This document shows, piece after piece, positions 57,972 through 64,000 of a DNA stretch of 64,000 nt. The notes beneath the pieces were generated by a model. It was given only the letters and a program-made list of their open reading frames with translations. It ran no database searches and was not told where the DNA came from. A program made the translations under genes and the position numbers. Position 1 is the first letter of the stretch; every line of letters starts with the position of its first letter. Source of the stretch: Bretschneidera sinensis (Eukaryota; Streptophyta; Magnoliopsida; Brassicales; Akaniaceae); assembly GCA_023935145.1 (NCBI GenBank), contig CM043703.1, forward strand, positions 20,571,227 through 20,635,226, written 5' to 3'.

Positions 57972-59443
57972 ATGGGGGATAAAGTTAACATTAGTGTTGA
58001 GGCTTGTGATAGCATGGACTTGCTTGATGAAGAAGAAGATGATACGGTTGAGTTAGAGGAAGTAGTTGTTACTATGAAATCTAAAAAAAGGTGGAAAAGC
58101 GTAAAAGAAAACTTACCTCACCAGTGTGGAAGTTTTTTTGACATGTTTCCTCTTGGAGATGATAAGAAAAAGATATGCAAGTGCAAGAGGTGTGGAATAA
58201 CATACGTTATTGATAGTAAGTTTGGAACAAGTAATATGAAATGTTATATGAAGACATGTGCTAGATTAGATACACGAGATGTGGGTCAATTACTTTTATC
58301 ACAAAGTAATGGTTCCATGTCTTTATCTAATGATTCATTTGATCATGAGAAGTTTAGGGAGTTACTAACATCAGCCATTATCTTGTATGAATCACCTTTT
58401 CAATTCATTGAATGGGTGGGACTTAGAGCTGTTTTTTCTCTATTTGCGCGATGATTTGCATATTGTGACTAGGAATACTTGTAAGGCTGATTGTCTTAAG
58501 ATGTATAAGAGAGAGAAGTGTAAAATACAAGCAATGTTAGAGGCAACACCGGGAAGGGTTAGTTTAACATCTGATTGTTGGTCTTCTATCACCACATATG
58601 GGTATATTTGCTTGACAGTTTATTTTATTGATAAAGATTGGAACCTATAAAAAATGATTCTAAATTTTAACTTTATGCCACCTCCTCATAATGGCATATC
58701 TTTGGCTAAAAAGATCCATACTTTTCTAACTGATTGGGGGATAGATAAGAAAGTGTTTTCAATCACTTTGGATAATGCATCTGCAAATGATAATTCTATT
58801 GAGTATTTACAAGATCAGTTGTTATTGGGGGGTGGTTTGTTGTGTGATGGAGAATTTCTTCACCTTCGTTGTTCTACTCATATCTTAAACTTAGTTGTTC
58901 AAGATGGGTTAGAAGAGATAGACGAGTCTGTCCAAAAGATCCGTGAAAGTGTCAAGTATGTTAAAGGGTCACAAGTTAGGAAACAAAATTTTTTGGAATG
59001 TGTAGCTCATAGACTCTTGATGCTAAAAGGGGTTTGAGGCAAGATGTCCCAACTAGATGGAATTCTACTTTCATTATGCTTGATAGTGCTCTTTACTATA
59101 GCCATGTTTTTATGCATTTAGAGTTGAGTGATTCAAATTACAAACATTGTCCAATTAGGAATGAATGGGATAAGGTTAGAAAGATTTGTACGTTCTTGTC
59201 ACTATTTTATGAAATCACTTATATCTTTTCTGGCTCTAAGTATCCAATTGCAAATTTGTATTTTCCTTCGGTGTTTTTGACACATGTGAAATTGAAGAAA
59301 ATAATAGGGAGTGAGGATGACTATTTGAGAAAAATGGCAACTAATATGTATGTAAAGTTTGAAAAGTATTGGTATGATTTTAGCATGATATTAGCTATGA
59401 CAGTTATTTTGGATCCTCATTACAAATTAAGTTTTGTTGAGTG
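57972..59443 (+). pseudogene. hAT transposase (BED-finger, RICESLEEPER-like), truncated
   Basis: ATG 57972 begins MGDKVNISVEACDSMDLLDE. A BED-type finger follows (KICKCKRCGITYVIDSKFGT, then SNMKCYMKTC), in which the usual His is Tyr. The frame is shifted near 58385-58400. The hAT catalytic region continues with VSLTSDCWSSITTYGYICLT, a stop after KDWNL, then SITLDNASANDNSIEYLQ and HLRCSTHILNLVVQDGLEEI. Another break occurs at 59035, then DVPTRWNSTFIMLDSAL and MILAMTVILDPHYKLSFVEW. Sequence stops at 59444, where a copia LTR begins, so the hATC dimerisation domain is cut off. Non-functional. Confidence 0.87.
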
Positions 59444-59444
59444 G

Positions 59445-60550
59445 TGTTGACCCTCACCCGTATTTTAATGAGGACAAAACACAACTGTTATTATACTAAC
59501 TAAGTGTAGTAAGCAACAAAAGCGTTCAACCAATGATCAAAGTATCAAGTGAAGACTGAAGAACTAGTATAGGTCTAAGGCTTTAGAACCAATGTAAGTC
59601 TCACTTATACATTGTAATAACTTGTTCAATGGCTCGAACACAAAAGGTTTTTCTAAACCAATCATTTTTAAAAAAAACGTTTTCAATTAAAATAGAAAAA
59701 CTGGGTTGGAAGACAACCTAGTCGACTGGGTACATATACCAATCGACTGGTATATGAGACAGTATGTCTCCAGTCGACTGGGTCATTCATACCAGTCGAC
59801 TGGTAAAACAGACAGTAAGTCCCCAGTCGACTGGATACCCAGAAGGTCTGAAAACTTGATTTTTTCAAGTGAATCCAGTCGACTGGTATCACGACCCAGT
59901 CGACTAGTAGTTAAAAAATATGACCGTTGGACTCCAAATCTGAATATTTGAAAGCGAATCTTTTTCAAATTAAACTCCTAACGGCCATATTATTTGATTG
60001 CTATATAAACCCATTCTATTAAGCTTTCAAAGGAAGTTGCATACATTCAAAAAGAATTGATCTCACACAATCAAGTTATTATACTCTTGAAACACAAAAA
60101 GCTTTGAAATATTCTTATTGAGCCATTCTTCAAGCTTTACTTTGAAAGAGAGACATTATTCAGTTGTATAAGCTTCCATTAGATGTTTCTCTACTATTTA
60201 TTTTACATTATCTTTTGTAAAGGGATTACTTCCGAAAGGAAGGAGATTACTTCTAAGAGGAAGGGATTGTAAGGTTTGTACAACACCGGAAAAGTTGTAC
60301 GACTAAGTTACTTAGTGGATTACTTCAAGGAGTTCCTTGAAGAGAGTGGACGTAGGGTCGGAATAAATCTGATATTGTCGAACCACTATAATCTGAGTTT
60401 GCATCCTCTTCTCTCTAAACTCTTTATTTACAACATATTACTTGTTTTAATTGTTTGCTGTTTATTCGTTTTTATAAACTTGTATTAATTCCGCAAAAAG
60501 TTTTAAAAACCCAATTCACCCCCCTTCTTGGGTTGAAACCTCGATCTATA
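59445..60550 (+). repeat. 5' LTR of the SIRE-like copia element (1.1 kb)
   Basis: Its 3' limit is set by the adjoining primer-binding site; the last bases read TCTATA rather than ending in CA, perhaps a point change. It contains a palindrome array (59718-59906) and a TATA box (CTATATAAACCC) at 60001. Confidence 0.8.
59718..59906 (+). repeat. Array of CCAGTCGACTGG palindromes in the copia LTR
   Basis: Seven occurrences of the 12-bp palindrome or close variants (CTAGTCGACTGG, CCAATCGACTGG, CCAGTCGACTAG), irregularly spaced over about 190 bp and ending about 95 bp upstream of the TATA box. Confidence 0.9.
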
Positions 60551-60552
60551 AT

Positions 60553-60564
60553 TGGTATCAGAGC
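60553..60564 (+). other. Primer-binding site of the SIRE-like element
   Basis: TGGTATCAGAGC, complementary to initiator tRNA-Met, 2 nt after the LTR. Confidence 0.85.
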
Positions 60565-60605
60565 TTCGTTCTCATATTTAAGCTTAGAATCCTTGAGTTG
60601 ATCCA

Positions 60606-62476
60606 ATGGCAGCAAATAGATACTCTGAGGGATACTCTTATACTAGACCACCTTTGTTCAATGGCTCCAATTATAACTATTGGAAAAACAAAATGAAAAT
60701 CTTTGTCAAATGACAAGATTACAATCTATGGAGAATCATTGAAGAATGATCTAGAATTCCTACAAAAGAAATAGCTATTGGAGAGACTCTTCACACAATG
60801 CCTAAACTAGTGAAGTAAAAAAGTCAAAAATTTACATGCTAATTTCTGAGTATGAATCCTTTAAAATGTCTCCTGACGAAACTATTTCTGAAATACACTC
60901 ACAGTTCACCACTATTATAAATGGTTTAAAACTGCTTGGTAAGAATATTGAGGAGGTTGAACTAACCAGAAAATCTTGAGATCTCTGCCACCAGAATGGA
61001 AACCAAATAGTACAACCATACAGGAGGCCAAAGATCTTGACAAACTGGATGTTGAGACACTACTTGGGTCATTATTGACGTATGAGATGGAAGACATGAC
61101 TCCCATCGTCAATAATGATGAGAAGAAGAAAAAGAATATTGCTCTCAACTCTTCTACGAGCAGCAAAGAAATGGAATCAGAAAAAAAAAGCTTAGAGCAG
61201 CGAGGAAAATGGTGAAATGGCATTGATCACCAAACGATTTCACAGGTTCTTGAAGAAAAGCAAGAAACCTTACACAGAAGATCCCACTCCGAAAAAGGAA
61301 CCGCTTATGTGCTATAGCTGTAAAAATCCCGGTCACATTAGAGCTGATTGTCTGGTTTCAAACAAGCCATACAAGAGCTTCAAAAAGAAAACCATGGTAG
61401 CAACTACCTGGAGCGATGACGAAGAATATGAGTCATCAGACAAAGAAATCAGATACAAAGAAATTGCCAACCTTTGTTTGATGGCAATCGATGATGAAAG
61501 TGAGGTAACATCTTCTCCTTCTTCTAAGAATAATATTGTGAGTAGTAGTGAAGAACTGCTAGAAGTAATAAATGAAATGCATGAGAAATTGAAGAAATTT
61601 GATTCTAGAAATTCTGTTCTCAAGAAAGAGGTATCATCTCTCTCTAAAGAGATGATAAGTCTTAGAGAAGAAAAAGAAAAATTATCATCTTTACTATATG
61701 ATTCTTCTCAAGATTTTCTCAAAGATAAAAATGAGAATTTAAAAAATAAAATTTCTGAATTGAATAGCACTATATCAATACTTATGCTTGGTAAAGAAAA
61801 ACTTGATGAAGTGCTTTCTTCCCAAAGATTAAGTGGAGGAAAATCTGGTGTAGAATACTCTCCCTTGGGAAAGCAAAAATCAAAAGAAAGCTTATCCATG
61901 AAAGCTTCATGTGTGAGTGAAGCCTCTACTTCAAGAAACCCTAGCAAGATTAAAAGCACTCCCTGATTAAATGCTAGAAATTCAAATGTTCATACAAAAA
62001 TAAAACAACCTAGAAATACACATGCTTATATGTATGCACACTCTAGAAATGCTTATACACATCCTAGAAATAACCAACATGTACATAATCAACATATGAA
62101 CTCTGCACATGCTCATCCTAGGAATTACCATCATGGTTATCCTAGAAATAATTTTCATACACATGCTAGCATGTATCCTAGAATGCATCATCATTCATTT
62201 TCTGGAAATGACATGCATTTTCATACTCCTTACCATAGAAACATGTATCCTAGGAACTATTATCCTAAGGATTATAGGAATGGACATGTAAGATATCTTA
62301 GAAATTTTAATTACTATCATCCTAGGATTGTGCATCATCAATATGTCCATAGATCACCATATACTGTTAAGAAAGTATGGGTTCCAAAAGGAACCGTGTT
62401 TTCTAGGACTAACCCCGAAGGATCCAAGAAATTTTGGGTACCTAAAAGTGCTATCGTATATCCTTGTGTGATGTAG
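60606..62476 (+). pseudogene. SIRE-like gag remnant with His-rich tail
   Basis: ATG 60606 begins MAANRYSEGYSYTRPPLFNG, then NYNYWKNKMKIF, typical of copia gag. Stops and a frame change follow (60711 onward). The segment MRSLPPEWKPNSTTIQEAKD starts at 60976 and the knuckle CYSCKNPGHIRADC is near 61310. A coiled-coil-like Lys/Glu/Ser-rich region follows (61550-61820). A stop at 61964 precedes a region rich in His, Asn, Tyr and Arg with repeated HPRN/YPRN units (62030-62350), then KVWVPKGTVFSRTNPEGSKK. This layout is that of SIRE/Maximus-type gag. Confidence 0.82.
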
Positions 62477-62479
62477 ATA

Positions 62480-64000
62480 TGTCTCCACACCAAGGAGAAA
62501 GGTAACTGTTGGTACCGTGATAGCGGATGCTCGAAGCATATGACTGGTGATAAAAGCGTATTCAATGAGCTAATTCTAAGAGATTGTGGACTTGTGACCA
62601 TTGGAGACAATACTAAAATAAAGATCATCGGGCATGGAAAAGTCGGTAATGATTTCTCAACCTTAGATAATGTATTGCTAGTACAAGGCCTTAAGCCAAA
62701 TTTACTTAGCATTAGTCAATTATGTGACAAATGATACAAAGTCACATTTGAGACCTCTCATTGTCTAGTTATAGACATCAAGAGCAACAAGATCAAATTC
62801 ATTGGCCATAGACATAAAAATGTCTACATAGTTGATTTGAAATCCTTGCATTCTGAAAATGAAAAATGTTTTCTTGCTTTTAGTGAAAATCCATGGCTAT
62901 GGCATAGAAGGCTTGGTCATGTAAACATGAACTTGCTAAAAATCGTTTCAAAAAAAGATTTAGTTATTGGACTTCCTAAAATCAATTTTGAAAAAGACAA
63001 AGTATGCGATGCTTGTCAAATGGGAAAACAAACTAGGATTTCTTTTAAAGTAAAAAATGTAGTCTCAACTACTAGACCTTTGAAACTTTTGCATATGGAC
63101 CTATTTGGTCCAATTAGTACCATTAGTCTAGGTGGCCATCAATATGCTCTTGTTATTGTTGATGACTATTCAAGATATACCTTTGTTATTTTTATTGCTT
63201 ACAAGGATGAAGCTTTCAAAGGATTTGAAAAGTTTTGCAAAAAGGTACAAAATGATAAAGGAATTTGTATTTCAAGCATAAGAAGTGATCATGACAAAGA
63301 ATTTGAAAATCAAAGCTTTTCAAAATTTTGTGATGAAAATGGAATTAATCACAACTTTTTAGCTCCTAGAACTCCTCAACAAAATGGAGTTGTTGAGAGG
63401 AAAAACAGAGTTCTAGAAGAATTTTCAAGAACTATGCTTTGTGAAAATAGTTTACCAAAATACTTTTTGGCTGAAGCCGTGAATACTTCTTGCTATATCT
63501 TAAATAGAATTTTAATAAGGCATCTGCTTGATAAAACTCCATATGAACTATGGAAAGGGAGAAAGCCCAATATTTCCTATTTTCGTGCTTTTGGTAGTAA
63601 ATGCTTCATCTTAAATAACAATAAAACTAACTTGGGTAAATTTGGTTCTAAGACCGATGAAGGAATATTTTTAAGATATTCAACATCTAGTAAGGCTTAT
63701 AGAGTTTTCAATAAGAGAACTCTAGTGGTAGAAGAATCCGTACATGTAACTATTGATGAATCTAACCCAATTAGTAGTAGAGAAGTTTCCTTTAAAGATG
63801 ATGCAGATTTTATTCCAAGAATGGAAACTCCTACTCCCATTGTTGACCCAAAAGAGAGTTCACCTCAAGCAAATGAAGAGATGAAAACTCCCAATTTGGA
63901 CCAACCATCCTCAAGCCAACAAGAGGAAAGTCTACTCAAAGATTGGAGGTATGTAAATTATCATTCAATTGATCAAGTGATTGGTAATCCTTCACAAGGG
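62480..64000 (+). pseudogene. SIRE-like pol, protease and integrase part
   Basis: The protease region reads NCWYRDSGCSKHMTGDKSVF, with catalytic DSG. A stop follows NLLSISQLCDK at 62734, where Gly is usual. The frame is then open to the window end. GAG-pre-integrase reads LWHRRLGHVNMNLLKIVSKK with CDACQMGKQ. The integrase core has LLHMDLFGPI, VIVDDYSRYTFVIF, RSDHDKEFEN and TPQQNGVVERKNR, giving the D, D, E triad. The linker toward RT reads KDWRYVNYHSIDQVIGNPSQ at the edge. RT and RNase H lie beyond. Confidence 0.87.

Larger units (their letters stand above)
51530..59444 (+). mobile_element. hAT transposon, left end and body (approximate limits), split by two copia elements
   Basis: Near 51530 lie repeated ACACGACACG words and, further in, TCGTGTCG in the opposite sense. 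Such subterminal repeats are common in plant hAT elements. A hAT transposase gene in plus orientation follows (57972-59444). A copia element (52367-56745) sits in the upstream part, and a second one begins at 59445 inside the transposase. The right end lies beyond the window, so terminal repeats and the 8-bp duplication cannot be checked; the left limit is an estimate. Confidence 0.6.
59445..64000 (+). mobile_element. SIRE-like Ty1/copia retrotransposon (5' part; runs off the window)
   Basis: The LTR runs from TGTTGACCCTC at 59445 to about 60550, followed by a tRNA-Met-type primer-binding site. Gag with a CCHC knuckle and a His/Asn/Arg-rich tail comes next, then protease and integrase up to the window end. 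It interrupts the hAT transposase. The 3' LTR and target-site duplication are outside; the 5 bp before the LTR are AGTGG. Confidence 0.88.

Overview
This window is nuclear DNA of a eudicot plant. Intron-containing genes have GT..AG junctions, intergenic DNA is AT-rich, and every protein family seen is a plant family. I cannot name the species. Five host genes are visible. They are the 3' end of an adenylosuccinate lyase gene (+, 54-1562), a membrane-anchored HAD subfamily IIIB acid-phosphatase-like gene (+, 5831-17207, four coding exons), a two-domain Myb/SANT-like (LIMYB-type) gene (-, 19601-18081), a GH17 beta-1,3-glucanase-like gene carrying two frame disruptions (-, 22649-21207), and an intronless ATL-type RING-H2 ubiquitin ligase (+, 49085-50515).

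Most of the rest is layered transposon DNA. The HAD gene carries a decayed Ty3/gypsy element starting 11 bp inside intron 1 (5912 to about 11300). Its intron 3 holds an inverted-repeat retroelement (13971-16909) that carries a polypyrimidine-tract-binding-protein (PTB)-like RRM fragment. A small hAT-type MITE sits in the presumed 5'-UTR intron (4057-4648).

The largest structure is a Mutator-like element (MULE) at 26999-48878, bounded by a perfect 9-bp target-site duplication and terminal inverted repeats of about 0.9 kb. Its transposase gene is split by two later LTR retrotransposons. One is an Athila-like element (30280-35814, target-site duplication ACTAG). The other is a Del/Tekay-like chromovirus (36390-45231, target-site duplication ATAAT). 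Without these two insertions the MULE is about 7.5 kb. Its right end lies about 50 bp upstream of the likely TATA box of the ATL gene.

From about 51.5 kb to the window end there is a hAT transposon. Its upstream region holds a Ty1/copia element with very short LTRs (52367-56745), and its BED-finger transposase gene is cut by a SIRE-like copia element (59445 to beyond 64000).

The most unusual signals are: a 66-bp exon repeated four times with its introns inside the MULE gene; arrays of short palindromes just upstream of the TATA box in the LTRs of two unrelated retrotransposons; the RRM-carrying inverted retroelement in the HAD intron; and the MULE insertion against the ATL promoter. No tRNA, rRNA or CRISPR features were seen. 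All coordinates were derived by reading the sequence, and splice sites are predictions without transcript support.
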